From NCBI GenBank assembly GCA_026168455.1, contig CM047430.1, forward strand, positions 70,223,044-70,287,043: 64,000 nucleotides of DNA. Reading direction: 5' to 3'. Each line of letters opens with the position of its first letter. The first letter of the stretch is position 1. Under the pieces are notes generated by a model. It saw only the letters and a program-made list of their open reading frames with translations, did not search any database and was not told the origin of the DNA. The stretch comes from Theocolax elegans (lineage: Eukaryota; Arthropoda; Insecta; Hymenoptera; Cerocephalidae). Below are positions 36,240 through 49,572 of this stretch, piece by piece. Both the position numbers and the translations under genes were made by a program.

Positions 36240-38100
36240 GTGGTGTGTAAAAAGGAAAGTCGAGTAAAATGAGCAAGAAGCGAGGCGATATAAGTGTTCG
36301 ACTATCTATTCAATTATCACCTTGGTACGGTCGCGTGCATGCAGGTAAGTATGTAACGTACGTTAATTCCATTTCACGACTTCCGGCCATTCTCAGGTTT
36401 GAGCGACGTGTCCTGTGACGTCGTGAGCCTCTCCCTCCCTCTCTTGGGCTCCTTCTCCCCCTCCTCCTTGCCTCCTCCGTCCCTCCCCACCCCTAACTTC
36501 ACGGATGCGCGAGCGGTTTAACGCCCCGGCGTCGACCGACGTTTTAATACCTAAATTATATAGGTAAATTACTTCCATTCGCGGGTTTCCATCCACCGTA
36601 GCCCAGATAACGCCGAATAAACTCCGAGAAAACCCCGGGCATGGATTTTAATTCGAGGCTGATGGCTACTCCTTCGTGTACTACTTAAAACCACTTTCCA
36701 AGGGCTTTATTACGCGTTAAGCCATTTCGCCTTCATGAGTTTTAACGATCATTCAATTATAGACTAAATGCCTCGAGTAGCAATTATTTTTCAAGTGTGC
36801 GAACAACCGTGAGTGTACGTGCGAGGGCATGTGTTACTTTATGCGCAATAGAAACCATCATTTTTCCTATCGTTTAGACCACCGTAACTACAGACAGACA
36901 GACAGACGGACGGACGGACCGACGGAGAGGGAGATAACACGAAAAAAAAAATGGCTTTTCGCTTAAAGAGATCTAATGTATGAAACGTTTTATCAAAACC
37001 ATTTTCTACTCTACCGTATAACCAAATGAGATAATTTACTCAAAGAGCTTTTTAAATGAATTTCCTTTTCCTTTTTTTTTTCTCTTTATAATTCGTCGTT
37101 TAACTTTGTTACTTCACTGTTGAGGTACGATTACGCACGAATTTGAAGATACCGTAATACGGTGAGTTATTCAAATTTCCGGGTAATCATTTTTTTCTTT
37201 TCAGAAATTTACAACAATTCGATAGTAAAAACGAAGAGACTTTTATCGCGGGGAGGGGCGATCTTTCGACGCGCTCTCGTATATGCAGATTCCATTGACA
37301 CGTTTATAAAAATAAATAATAAAGGAGAGAACTTAACATTTGTGTACGATAAAAATACGCAGACGTAGACGATCGAACATCATTGATGTAGGTTGCACAG
37401 TTGGATTAGTTGGAGAGAAGCGCACGTATGTAGACCAAGATCGTCCCGGTAGCGAGTTTAATCTTCTATCTTGTGTTAATTAACCGCTTCCTTAAACCGA
37501 ACCGTATCTCCCCGTTATCGGGCTCGTTCCATCTCCTCCGACGCACACACACATACACGGCAAAACAAAGAGCCATTTTCTTGGGCTATAGACTCGATTC
37601 AACGCCGGCTTCAACTTATAACAGAGTAATAGAGTTAAGGGGTCGGTTATTTTCATAAAAACATACGTCGTAAATACCTCGCCGAGCGAGCTCTCGGTCA
37701 CTCGTGCGTGGACAGATATTCACCCACGATTCGCAAAATGATCCGTTCTGTTTGAGATGCGCTTCCGGAATAAAGGGGAACGCCGATTGCGAAACAGAGA
37801 GAGAGAGAGAGAGAGAAAGAGAGACCGAGAGCGTTTAACTGTAATGGACCTCGAGTGTGCATTAACGCTATTTCGTATAACCATTCAATTTTTAGGTGAT
37901 GCACTTTATACTCTCTCTCTCTCTCTCTTCCTTTCTATCCCTCTCTCTGTCTATCTGTGAACACGTTGTTATAACGACATAAAATTTAGAGAACTTGAGA
38001 ATTTCGTGATTAATTTAAAATTTAAGCAAGTTTATTTATTTATGATCATTTATCGAACAACCGATTCGGTTGTATAAAAATATTTATTGTTATTTTTTAA
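36240..38100. other. non-coding stretch
   Basis: A pyrimidine-rich patch lies at 36,425-36,492, a GACA/GACG tetranucleotide run near 36,892-36,925, a GA tract at about 37,796-37,823 and a CT tract at about 37,911-37,929. A good donor-like sequence, CAGGTAAGTA, occurs near 36,344 but no exon upstream of it is recognisable. Confidence 0.45.
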
Positions 38101-38107
38101 TCTACTG

Positions 38108-38357
38108 TAGAGTTTGTTACGTGGAGAAAAAATTTCTAGTCAAAGTTATGATGTTTAATAATGGAGAGACAGATTCGATAAATGATGAAAATGACTATTT
38201 TTATAGGAAAATTTATTACACATTTATTAATATTTACTATATGTCTCGTTAATTTTTCTGTAACAAAATAGTCATTTTTATCATTTTTTAAGTCCGACTC
38301 TCTATTACTAAACAACATTGTCATTGTACAACAAACTTTTTCTCCATGTATAGAATC
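38108..38357. repeat. imperfect long hairpin
   Basis: About 38,115-38,225 pairs with about 38,235-38,350 in reverse complement at roughly 75-80 percent by eye. TGGAGAAAAA (left) matches TTTTTCTCCA (right), and AAAATGACTATTTT (left) matches AAAATAGTCATTTTT (right). The loop is short. This is an old palindromic element or a hairpin-RNA-type locus. No coding content. Confidence 0.6.
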
Positions 38358-38359
38358 CT

Positions 38360-39015
38360 GTACTACTAGAATTATTACGCAGAAAATTTTCTAATAATTA
38401 CCGTAAAAACAAGGTAACGAAAATTAACATAAATTTTTTGTATACTTATTTAACACCCCACGTTTTCGGTGTTGTCAGGGTTATTTTTATTAGAAAATTC
38501 TTATTAAAAATTTAAAGATACATTCGAATATTTAAATTTAAATTCATAAAATTCAACTTTAAAACTTTAAGGATATACTTAATCGAGCCAAAATTACTGT
38601 ACATTTGTACCTTCTTTGACAATTTTCAAGACTGAAATTGGACGAATCCACTTATCGTCACATACCCAGTTGTTGATCAGTTAAGGAAAATTTGTACGAG
38701 CATCGTATCTGTATCTGTATCTGTATAATAATTTTATGTTAAAAAAGCTAATTATATATATTTTAACGCATACAGAAAGTATATGTATTAAACTTCCTTT
38801 TATCCATCTAAGAAAAATGAAATAACTGCTATTTTTAAAGCAAGCAACAATCTGAGAAATAAAAAAGCGGAAAGTACCAATTTCTGATAAGTGCCTTTCG
38901 GTATATTTATACCAAATCCTAGTTAAGTTTATTAACCAATTACTGATTATTTAACCTCTAAATTATAATGTAACAACGATTAAATTTATGTAAATCTTAT
39001 TATTTTATTAAAATA
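38360..39015. other. non-coding AT-rich stretch
   Basis: No gene recognised. A short hexamer repeat (GTATCT, about 38,705-38,726) is present. Confidence 0.5.
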
Positions 39016-39018
39016 ATA

Positions 39019-40260
39019 TAGGGCAGCACGGGGCAAAATTTCCCGTTTTTTTATAAATTTTTTTCTCAGCAAATTTTAATTATTCGTACATTCTACATGG
39101 ATAAGAGCAGGTTTAATATCTTAACCTGATTATTTTCGAATGTACAAATTTAAAAATAAACAATTTGCACCGAATGTGAAAAAAAATAAGTTACAATAAG
39201 TTATTAAAATAAGTTACAATAAATAATATAAAAATAAGTTATCTTTTAACATGCATTTTGAAAACTTCTAAAATTTTTTTTTTAGCTTCTCAATTTTACA
39301 TGGTTTAAAGTATATTTTAGTATACAACGACTTAATTATTCATTTAATAAATAAATTAATTAACAAAGTAACTCCTTTTTCATTTAAAATTGCTCTAAAT
39401 AATATTTTATTTATGCTTATAAGCTTTAATTTTCTTTTCGGTCGATTTCAAAAATATTTTCCTTTCCAACGCCTAAATTTGTATTGTTCGGTAAATTTTC
39501 ATTTTTTGGAAGATAACTGTCCTTTGAAATGTCTATCCTTTGAAAAGTTCTTGCAGATATCTTACGTTCTTAACTAGAGATACTCAAAAGTATCCGTAAT
39601 CCAGTCACTTAAACGCAAAGTTAACGAAACGATAGATTAACACACTTCAACACTTGTCGTGTTCGTAAAGTTATGATCAGGAAAAGGTTCTCTGTCGATA
39701 CCGCTTACCGCTACCTTATCAACAAAATTAAAAACGAACATTGGTATTAAAAAATAGTCTCTATAAAATACTAAATACATGTACGTAAGAACTATTGTTC
39801 AATTTCGTTCAAATCTAACGTAAAATTTACTTAAATTCATGTATTTCCGATAGTGCAAACTATCCCCACGGTTTTGAGCAACTTAGCCCAAAATGATACA
39901 AATGACTTTAAAAGCACGTAACTCTGTTAATAATTGACTGACAGATACCAGTCGCACGGTAAAATGTTCGTCTGAAAGTATAAAATTTAACTGTCTACCG
40001 CCGCGGATCGCAATATTCTTCTTTCGCTCGCGAAGTGTATTTTTGCACAAGCAAAAAAATCCGAATGCAAAGTGCAAAAACCGTTTTTTGGTACTAACAT
40101 TTCGAGTGCTTTGAAATTCATAAATGTATCTCGGGAGAAAGATTTGTTAATCAAAAAGAAACATTTTTTACCGGGCACAATTTTAATAAACGCATTCCGC
40201 ATGAAAATATTCCAAAAGGTTAAATTAGCCCCGTGGTCAACTTAGCCCCGTCCTCCCTTA
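39019..40260. mobile_element. probable decayed DNA transposon (TA-flanked, GGGGC-type ends)
   Basis: The left end reads TAGGGCAGCACGGGGCAAAA (39,019-39,038). The right end, in reverse complement, reads TAAGGGAGGACGGGGCTAAG (40,241-40,260). They match apart from a few differences and are flanked by TA-like dinucleotides, as expected for Tc1/mariner-superfamily insertions. A related internal motif, CAACTTAGCCC, occurs at about 39,880-39,891 and again near the right end. The 1.2-kb interior is AT-rich; minus-strand frames at 39,883-40,202 show no transposase motif that I recognise. Either a non-autonomous element or a strongly decayed one. Confidence 0.4.
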
Positions 40261-40264
40261 CTGC

Positions 40265-41205
40265 TCAAAAATTGGTTAATGATCAACAATTGGGTACTTT
40301 ATGGTATATTTTTAATTGTATGCCCACATTTCGGTGTACTTTTGGGTCTCACTAAAGGAGATATATCTTCGCATCTATTCTATTGTTGTTACCTATGCTG
40401 TTTGTCTCGCTATTCCCGTACTTCTCCTTATAGTTGAAACTGAATATTGTAAGGTTAAGCGAAACAATGTTTGTCTAAAAACTACAAATTTATTGGCCCT
40501 TTTCTTCATTAAATGGCAATTTTTCAGCGAAAAAGTATTTTATAACACCTTAAACACTTACTACGGAAGATCTTAGGTTGTAATTATATTATTAAAATTC
40601 ATTGATAGATTTCTCTTGTATTTTTAAATAAAGTTGTGAGTATATCAAAAAGCAATATATCAGCGAAACGTTTACCACTAATTGCAATAACTAACACGAA
40701 ATTAATAAACGTTTATAAACATAGGAAAATCGAGAATCATACAGTTAAGTTTCTTAAACAGTCGTAAATCGTAAATGATTAAACGACACGCACCTATATA
40801 TCCGAGGCGACGCTATACAGTGAGTTAACAATAATTAATTAGTATTACACGGATTTTATCCCGGTCACGTCGAGCGCGTATTCCCTTTTAACTACGACTC
40901 TCTCCCTCTCTCTCTCTCTCTCTGTGTCTGGGTGTGTGTGTGTGTGTGGGTGCGCGAATGTATATACAACAGAGCGTTAAACCAGAGTAACGATTATGAT
41001 GTTCTCATTGCTCCGTGTAATTTGTCTTATGAAGCTTTGCCCGATTGCCACGAAATTCACCGCGATTGTTTCGAAATGCGAAAGTAAATTCAATTCGGGA
41101 CGTCGAGTTAATTATCGCCCGAGCAAAGTTGTGAATTAAACTTGTAATTGGCTTTTTCGTATATACGATTCCGAAGAAATGGTACGTCGGAGGCGCCACC
41201 CTGGA

Positions 41206-41236
<31 letters not shown>

Positions 41237-42620
41237 ATGTATATATATATATATTCCAATTACCAGAGGAATCCTCATAATTACGAGTGATCGCGTCCTT
41301 TTTCAATTCCGGGTAGAGAAATCTCGAATCGCGTGACACACACGGGTACCGAGAGACACACGTGTGTGCGAAAAGTGAACAAAAAAAAAAAAGAATAAGA
41401 AAAAAAATGTGCCGCGGAATTTGAATGCCGCATAAAAATGAGATGTTTAGATGAAAACAACGAGATACCAAGAGGTAGAGCTGGCCATTTAAATTGTAAT
41501 TTTCAGTATATGTATATATATGTATATGTATATACGTGTATAGTCAAAGGATCGCATGTCCGTAATGTATGCGCATTTCAAGACGTTTCGTGCACGACAC
41601 TGTAAGCTGCATCTATAGACTACGTCGATGTGTATAAGCGTTAAAACTCTACGGTCCTTTGGTTTTTGTACCACCATCTCTTGTGTGTGCAGCAGTATGT
41701 GTGTGTGTGTGTGTGAAGCTATATACTTTTCCTCTCTCCGTCTCTCTGCCTCCTCTCGGTGGAGGTGTCTCGCTCGCACGGTCTGGTCTACACTCGCTTC
41801 TGGTACCGAAGAAGAAACAAACCAACGCGAGGGAAAGAAAAGAAACGCTACGGTCGAAAGCAAGAGAGAAATCTTCGAGGTCATAAAGGGGTCATCGTTC
41901 AGAAACGATTCTACAGGTGAGGTTGTGTATGCACACGTACACGGTACACCCATACGATCGAATTTGTCCTTTTCGTATTATTATATTTTTTCTTTTTACA
42001 GAAATCAAAATTAGTTGGTCCGACAATGCACATCTATATACATACAGTTGATATAATTTTGACAAACCATTATCGAATAATATTATTCAAAATTTTTTTC
42101 CTGAAAGCTCAGGATACGAGTACGTGTGTGCATATATACACATACATATACATATATATACGATAATCTATAACGTATCGTTTTGAAGAAGGAACGGTGC
42201 GACGCATATAGACACATAATCGAAAAGGGTATCTGGTTTTGGCACACCGTTAGCCACTGATCTCGAATCGATAAAGTTACGAAAATTACGACGTCTCCCC
42301 GAGCGAATAATGAAAGAGAGAAAGAAAGAGAAGTTAAATCGTATATAACCCAATAGTCTCGAGTGGATATTTCCATTTTCTAAAAAGGTAGTCTGCGGGC
42401 GTGTGTGAGTGCACGGGCATTTTATAATGGGGAACTCGCGCGAGCGCGAGCGACCGAGATGAGACGTGAATGCAGTAAAACGACGTATAAAATAATTGGC
42501 TGTAAAGTTCCGGTAGTGTTGGTTCTTATAACACGGCTAAAAGAAACCTCTATATATATAAAGAGAGGAAGAGAGAGGGAGAGAGGGAGGGAGAGAGAGA
42601 AAGCCTATATAACCAGCTCT

Positions 42621-42625
<5 letters not shown>
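40265..42625. other. non-coding stretch with microsatellites
   Basis: CT then GT tracts near 40,900-40,945, a CT tract near 41,213-41,236, GT near 41,697-41,715 and a GGGAGA tract near 42,566-42,600. Frames across these are low complexity. No exon is supported. Confidence 0.5.

Positions 42626-42626
<1 letters not shown>

Positions 42627-42653
<27 letters not shown>
42627..42653. repeat. (CT)n microsatellite
   Basis: Perfect CT run of about 26 bp, downstream of a GA-rich tract at 42,566-42,600. The pair could fold, but this is common for adjacent GA and CT tracts. Confidence 0.9.
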
Positions 42654-42659
42654 GCTCCT

Positions 42660-45600
42660 CTCTCTATTCAAGTCGTTGGCGCGCGAGTCGTAAATTTCGG
42701 CAAATATTTTATTGTGTGACAATTTTTATGGTAATTGTCATTATAAATTGTACGGGTTTATTTATGCTCGCGACGCGGTCCTCTCGTGAACCGGGGGGAG
42801 ACCGAGCGAGAGGTGGAGGTAGAGGGGAGGAAGATAAAGAAAGGAATAAAAGAGCTTTTGCCAGGAAACGATTATCTCTCTCCGCGAGTACTTGTCCCTA
42901 TGCTAACGAGGCAGTCTTATAAGAAGCCCTGCCGCGTAAATCACCGGGCCAATGAGATTTTCGCGAAGAGGTTAAGGGATGCACGCGCGCCCGCGCGCCC
43001 GCGCACGGAATTAAGCTCCGGAGAGCTCCCCTTCTCCCTTTACCTCCCTCTCACTCCCTCTCACTCACTCGCACGCGAAATTTCTCATACGCCCGCCAAG
43101 ATATTAATTAACGAGATACCTTAATTGAACGAAATCTTCCTTGAGCTTTCGACCTGCGTTATCGCGGGACTTTACGAGCTACCTTAAAATTGACACACCA
43201 ATAAAGATGTTTATTTATAGTTGTTATATCCGACCCCCCCCCTCCCTCCCTCCCTCCTCCTCATCCTCCCACTCCCTCCTTCACCCCTTTATTTTACTTT
43301 ATTTTTCATTCTGCAGCGTTGACTTAGAAGGTGCACTAAATTTTATAACCGTATAGGCTCGACAGCGATTGGATTTTGCGTTTGATTCTTCCATTATTCC
43401 TGTCAGTGTCAGTGTCAGTAGAGTTCGTTTCTTGGAAAATACATTTTGTCGTTAAAGTATTTAATTTCATGCGAAGCGGGATCATTGCGTGTTTCACATT
43501 AATTTACAAGTATACTGTGCAACGTTTAGACGTTGAAGTTTATCGTTTAAAAACTAATTAGCGAAATTCGGGACGATAATGAAAAAGTTGTGGCTGATTA
43601 GAAAAAGGAAATACCTTGTAACCTTTACCTCGAAGATGAAAAAGTGTCTAACCCTTAAAGTACCCGTGTCACTTTGAACGAGGAGTTAAGTCGTGTAAGT
43701 AAAAGAAAAAAAAGGAGAAAATTAAAAGGTCGAACGTACACGAAAATAACGGCTCAAGATGGTATAGGAAGAGAGAAGGAGAGAGGGAAGGAGAGGAGTT
43801 GTGACAGCCACCGAAGCCTTTTCACGTCAAGCAAAGCAGAAAACGTAAATCAACCTGAGTATATCCTCGCGGACTTAGGGCCAAGTGGACGACGAAGGGA
43901 GGGACTCGTTAAATGATCTCATTAGCACATTCCTGGTCGTTCGCCTTCCACGTGTCAACGAAACTTGCATACACTCACTCTTTCTCTCCCTCTCCCTCTC
44001 TCTTTTCTGGTACGTAAATAATCTCTTGTTTGGGATCTCGCCATACACATTCGTTCCTCCTTTTTTATTCCTTCACCATTCCTAGATGAAATTTTGTTGG
44101 GTGCAGGGGAAGCAAAAAAAAATGATTGATTCGTATCGTAAAGGGCGCGTGACGAGAGCTAAAGAGGATAAAATAAATAGCATTCTTCGAGATCTGAAAT
44201 CGCTTTGGTGGAAAAAAAGGAGAGGGGTGGGTGGGGAGAGGAGGAAACGCGGTATCGAATGTAGCGCGTGGTGTCTCATACCGTCACTGAAGTTTGCTAG
44301 TAGGTATTGAGTTCGGAGTAATTGGTTCAGTATTACATTCCTAGTCTCCCGTCCTTTGCTCCCTCTATCCCGTTCTTTCGATATATCCTTTCTCTCCTCT
44401 CGCTTCGTGAAGTCTGAATTTGTACGTGTGCACGACGTATAGAGGCGGCGGGGAGAACGGAGGATGGCTAAAATTCTGCTACGACGTTTCGATTAGTTTC
44501 GACGTTCGCTAAATCCCTCTCGACCCTTTTGCAATTACGCGTTGCGTTGTTCAACCTATTCTTTTATTATTTTTTTTTTGGCTTTCTCGCTTTTTTCCTT
44601 TTTTCTTATTCTGATGCATTTATCATCGAGTGCGTTTGCAAATAATTTACCTAAATACTTACAGATGGAAATTTATATACCGTTGATTATTTTAATAAAA
44701 TTTAAGATATCTATTCAACAAACCGTATACGATGCAATAATTTGTGGTCTTATTAAGGGTAAGTAAGGGTCCTGCTTTTATTTTGTATCGTCATTTACGT
44801 ATGTTGTCTATCTATTTATTATGTTTAAAGTTTATACATATTTGACGTACTGTTAGGCCAAAAATATGTAAACAAAGTATATATGTCATTTCAAATGATG
44901 TTGTTAATTAATGATTATCACCAATTGTAATGACTGATGGAACATTATACAGACTGATGAGAGTTGAGAATATTCATTAAAAGATCGGTAATAGCTTAAA
45001 TTACGACTCTCTTTACTCTTATCATAGTGGACGAAGAAAGAAAAAAGCCTTCTTTAATTTGAAATTAAGTTCTACTAGATCTAACGTGCTATCACGATAA
45101 TTTTTATTATTAAATTTTGTGTATGTAGAGGGAGAAAAGAAAAATACAGTATCTACCTTATTTAAGTCTAAATGTATAAAAAACGATTTTAACTGTGTTA
45201 TTAAAAGGTCCCAGCAACTATGAAAAAATGCAAAAATAATTACTAAAATTTAATATTATACTTTAGTAAAAATTGAGCTTATCGAGGTTAGTGAAATATC
45301 ATTATTGAACCTCTAATATCAGACTTTTTGGTAATCTTTGATTAAACAGTTAGTTTATTAAAAAAAATTTGATAATTATTATAATAATTTTTAACATATA
45401 GAACATATATATATACTAATGCTTTACCAATTTCTTAAACTGTGATTTAATTATAATTTAATTAAAATGATTATATATCATCATAAATAATCGATCAAAA
45501 CGGTAAACCACGTGAATAATAAAAAATGTTCATAGGTATTTATACAGGTATACGTATATCAAGAGTCGAGGTAGAACGAAAAACCAGATGAATCTTTTTA

Positions 45601-46040
45601 TAACTCGAGTAATTAGTTAGAAATTAACCTCTTCATCCCATTGGTTATAATTAAATTAGAAGCGAGGAATAAACTATTTAAAATCTGTTTGAGCATAGTC
45701 ACTACGTTAATAGAGAACAAATTTAATTTTCCACCTCGTACTCGAGGATTTATATATACGTTTATATATATGTATATATATACATAAATTGATACTAGCC
45801 CTCGGTTGGTTCTAAAGATAAACCAATTCAATCGCACATTCTACTCGGTTTAATCATTTTTCTATAATTGCCGCACAACTATTGAATTTCGCTGGGGTAC
45901 GTGGTATACGTGGTGTACGTGGGTCTGGTTAACTCGGTGATGAATAATCATCTTAACAAAATAGGTCGATATTTTGTTGGGTCGAAAGCCGCGCAGAGTT
46001 TAATCGTGCGAGACTTCGGGGAAGTCGCAGAGGTTCACCG
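42660..46040. other. non-coding stretch
   Basis: GC-rich with alternating CGCGCCC near 42,980-43,003, a C/T-rich tract at 43,232-43,275, then unique DNA that becomes AT-rich at 44,780-45,600. A 9-bp tandem repeat GTGGTRTAC lies near 45,897-45,922. No gene is recognised; the frame at 44,542-44,766 has no domain I know. Confidence 0.45.
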
Positions 46041-46370
46041 AGGACGAGGACGCGAGCACCGGCAGTGCACCACCAGGAGCCTCGTTACGCGCATCCGATG
46101 CGCACACATGAGCTCGTTCGTTAATTTCGTTTGGTGTATAGTGATTTCGTAACGGCTGCGTCTAATCATCCCAAAGATTTACGGCTTACGTCTGTCTGAG
46201 TTTGGCCGACTCGCGCCGCGCCGTTGCCGAGGAGAGCGCAACACGCCGAAAGAGAGTGAGAGGCGCGGAGAGAGGAGAGAGGAAGACTCGATGTGCGCGA
46301 GCAGACGCCGGTATAATTAAAACACCAACGTCGACGATGAGACCGAGGGAAAACGTATATAGACAAGAGG
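46040..46370. promoter_or_regulatory. CpG-rich block, possible regulatory DNA
   Basis: GC- and CpG-rich compared with flanks, with long spurious frames on both strands. Function is inferred only from composition. Confidence 0.2.
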
Positions 46371-46374
46371 TATA

Positions 46375-46812
46375 CAGTAAATATATCTGCGAAACTCGAT
46401 TCCCCGGGAATTTTATTTTATTTTACACGCGATCGTTATTTACTTTTTTTTTTTTTACTACATATATTTTTATTGCCTTGATTGTTAGTTTTCGTGTAAT
46501 AATTATATACGTATCGCGTTGTTACAACATTTTATACAGCATATATATCGACATAATCGTTTTTAACAAATATGTTATTCAAGCTATTTCGTCTTGTGCT
46601 TGTTTGCGTGAATTTGATCAGGAAACTAAAGTGAACAACCCCGCGCGTAGAGTCGTCTCACAATTTTAAACGAGTGGAGTAACAAAAATAGGTCTTAAAG
46701 CTCGACGTTCCTCGTCTATCCGTAATTTTGAACGATGACACGCCGCCTTCGACTCCACCATGTAAACGTGGATATAAATTTACCCGTACACGCTGAGAGA
46801 GCGAGGCGCGCG

Positions 46813-46815
<3 letters not shown>
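46375..46815. other. non-coding stretch
   Basis: AT-rich unique sequence with a T run near 46,443-46,455. No gene recognised. Confidence 0.45.

Positions 46816-46854
<39 letters not shown>
46816..46854. repeat. (AC)n microsatellite
   Basis: Perfect AC run of about 39 bp. Open frames on the other strand are Cys-Val repeats. Confidence 0.97.
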
Positions 46855-46857
<3 letters not shown>

Positions 46858-46859
46858 GG

Positions 46860-49570
46860 ATTTTGAAGAGATAGACCGTGAGATTTAATCAGCATCGCGA
46901 GGCAGGTCACAGCCCTACCTTTATCTCTTTCCCTCCCGGTCCTCCCGCTCCACCCGCTCCACCCGGTCCCCTTGGCGCAGTACTCGAAGGAGGCGCTTGC
47001 ACTCTTCGCTTTCGTATATAGGAGTCGCGTTTGGGCGCAAGAGCGCGCTTGATTTAAAATTGATTAATGCAAATTGGTGCTGCACGAGCAATTAACAATT
47101 CCTTGTAGACCGGGGCGCGCGGGCGCCCGCTCGCGATATAGCTTTTGGCGAAAGCGAGGCGGTAAGGCGCGGATGGAAAACGTAGTGGAGCGTAAAAGGG
47201 GGAAACGTTGGAAAGGGGGGGAGGACGGTGCCGGCATAGCGGGGCGCATAGCTGAGCTGATGAAGGACGAAACACAGAGAATGCGCGATGCTCCGAGAAA
47301 ATGGAATTAATTTGCTAGGATTAAATCCGCCTAGTGCATGGTATATAGAACGGGAAATGTTCCTTGAGCTTCGGCCCGCTCGCGCGCACAGCGTCTTGGA
47401 GCGCGACCTTTTTAACCCCTCTTGCACTCTTTGTAATATCACGTTGCGTAGACCATTTAGATATTTTCCCCATTGCGAATTCACTAAATAACCCTGTTAA
47501 ACTGTCTATCTACGCCCGCGGTGTTTCGCGCTCCTCGCGTACCGAGATACCTCCTCGCGATCTTCCTCGATATATGTATATACCATCAATCGCGAAATTA
47601 TGATGAATATTCCAATACCTCGTGCTGGACGACCTCTATAAGTTTCGCGCTTCTAATGAATAGTACATGTAATTCGCCGAGACCTGCCTACCGACCACTC
47701 GACGTATACCAAACTCTACCTGTATCGTGCGGTATGCTCCCTTTTCTCGATCGATAATGTGAGCGACAATTTTAACCGTATTACACGTCGCACGGGAAAC
47801 GACCGAGTGTTTTACTTTTAACTCTATTTTCGTATTTACTTAACATTTTATCCATCTATATACGCATACATATACATGTAATAGGTTCAAAAATGACTTT
47901 CGTCTCGGCTTCAACATAATTTATAATGTTCCAATATGTTAGAGTCAATTTTCTAGTATGATTCTCGCGTTGAGAATCATGTCGTACGCGTTTGCATTGA
48001 TTCGTATATAAATTTATGTAAGTGTAAGAATTCGAGTTAAATAATTATATATCGATGTGTTATACGTTTACGCGAACGAGATAAAACGCAGTTACGGATC
48101 AGATGTTACAGAAGAAACGTTACACACGTATATATACACATCAGATATAATCAATTAAATCATTTATTTTAAATCATTTATTCTAATTATTTCCAATACG
48201 AAGACGTTGCATATACCTATATATACAATGTAAAAAGTGGAACAATCCGAATTAATGATTAACACGAGCAAACGTATAGAAAATAAAGTGTATTGAAAAT
48301 ACGTCTTGAAGCGAGTATATGAAAAAGTGAAACGAACGATCTCGCGTTCATCAAAGGTACGATTAAATGTCGATCGCGAATTAAAGGTTGGGATATTAGT
48401 AGTATATATATACCGGTAAACAATTATGCACGCTAATTAATGCTCGATATACGCTGTCGGCGCAATCAAACCGTATCGTCCTCGAGTGTTCGCGAATCCC
48501 TGATATATGTCTATATGTATATAGATTACGAGAGGCTCGATTGCGCGAGTCAAATCGCTCGATCCTAATGACTGAGAGTCGATAGGAAAGGTTGACGAGT
48601 TGCGATGCAAAACAATAATTGCCGAGTCGTTAGCCAAACCTGCGAATGTGCAGGCAATCTCCTTCTCAGTTGCATACACATACACAAACCGGCACACAGA
48701 CACGCAGACACGAGTGCACGTGTACTACACCGAGTCAAAGACTGATTAATGTTCTTTATATCGGGATTTTCTCCCACTTGGAAAAATCTTGAATTCGAAA
48801 GGGACATCGACTAAGGCGGTGCGGCGGTGCTATTAATATCACGATTAACTAATCGTATTACCACTCGGTGGCGAAAAACCGATAAGACACCTTATTAAAA
48901 ACCTATGTAGATTTAATTATAAAATTTGTACTCGCGGTTAATGCGGTCTTCTCAATTCTCGAAGGAATTGACGTTTTTACATTTAACATTTTATGTTTTT
49001 TCGATTATTAATTATCGATACGAACCTCTAGAATTAATTATCTTGAATGTATTATTAATCTGTTAAAATAATTTATTGAAATTCCGCGCGTGCGCGTCTG
49101 TGTGTGTGTGAGTAACTAAAAGAAGTGGTTTTATAATCGTCGCTCTGCTGGAAACATTAAGCACAAATTAGCTATTTAATAGATTATTTAAATGATACAC
49201 CGCTACTTTTTTATAACGTTACTACTGTTGAATGAAACGCTTTTTCTCTTATTTCGTCCATCTGTTAGATATTCGAAACAGTTGCATATATGTATGCGTA
49301 ATGTCACCTTACGAGTTTGTTTCAAGCAAAGAACAATCATTCAATTTGGAGTAAAATATAAACATAATCTATATCTATTTCCCAGATATGAAATTCGAAA
49401 TTTAAAAATTTTAATGAATCTTTTGGAGTTTTAAGTACGCACGGAAGGAAGTGGACCTATACATACATTTAATATTTCGAAATAGCGTCTATTCTATAAA
49501 ATAGGTGATCAAAGTAGCAAAAATCATTTGGTTAAACCCACTTTACTGTCTGTTTGTCATATATAATTTC
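46860..49570. other. non-coding stretch
   Basis: GC-rich to about 47,560 with several overlapping frames (both strands) that have no recognised domain, then AT-rich unique sequence to the mobile element at 49,573. Confidence 0.4.
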
Positions 49571-49572
49571 TA

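Noticed and set aside
41489..41953. A 154-codon minus-strand frame and matching plus frames
   Set aside because: Low complexity around GT and CT tracts, overlapping on both strands, no domain.
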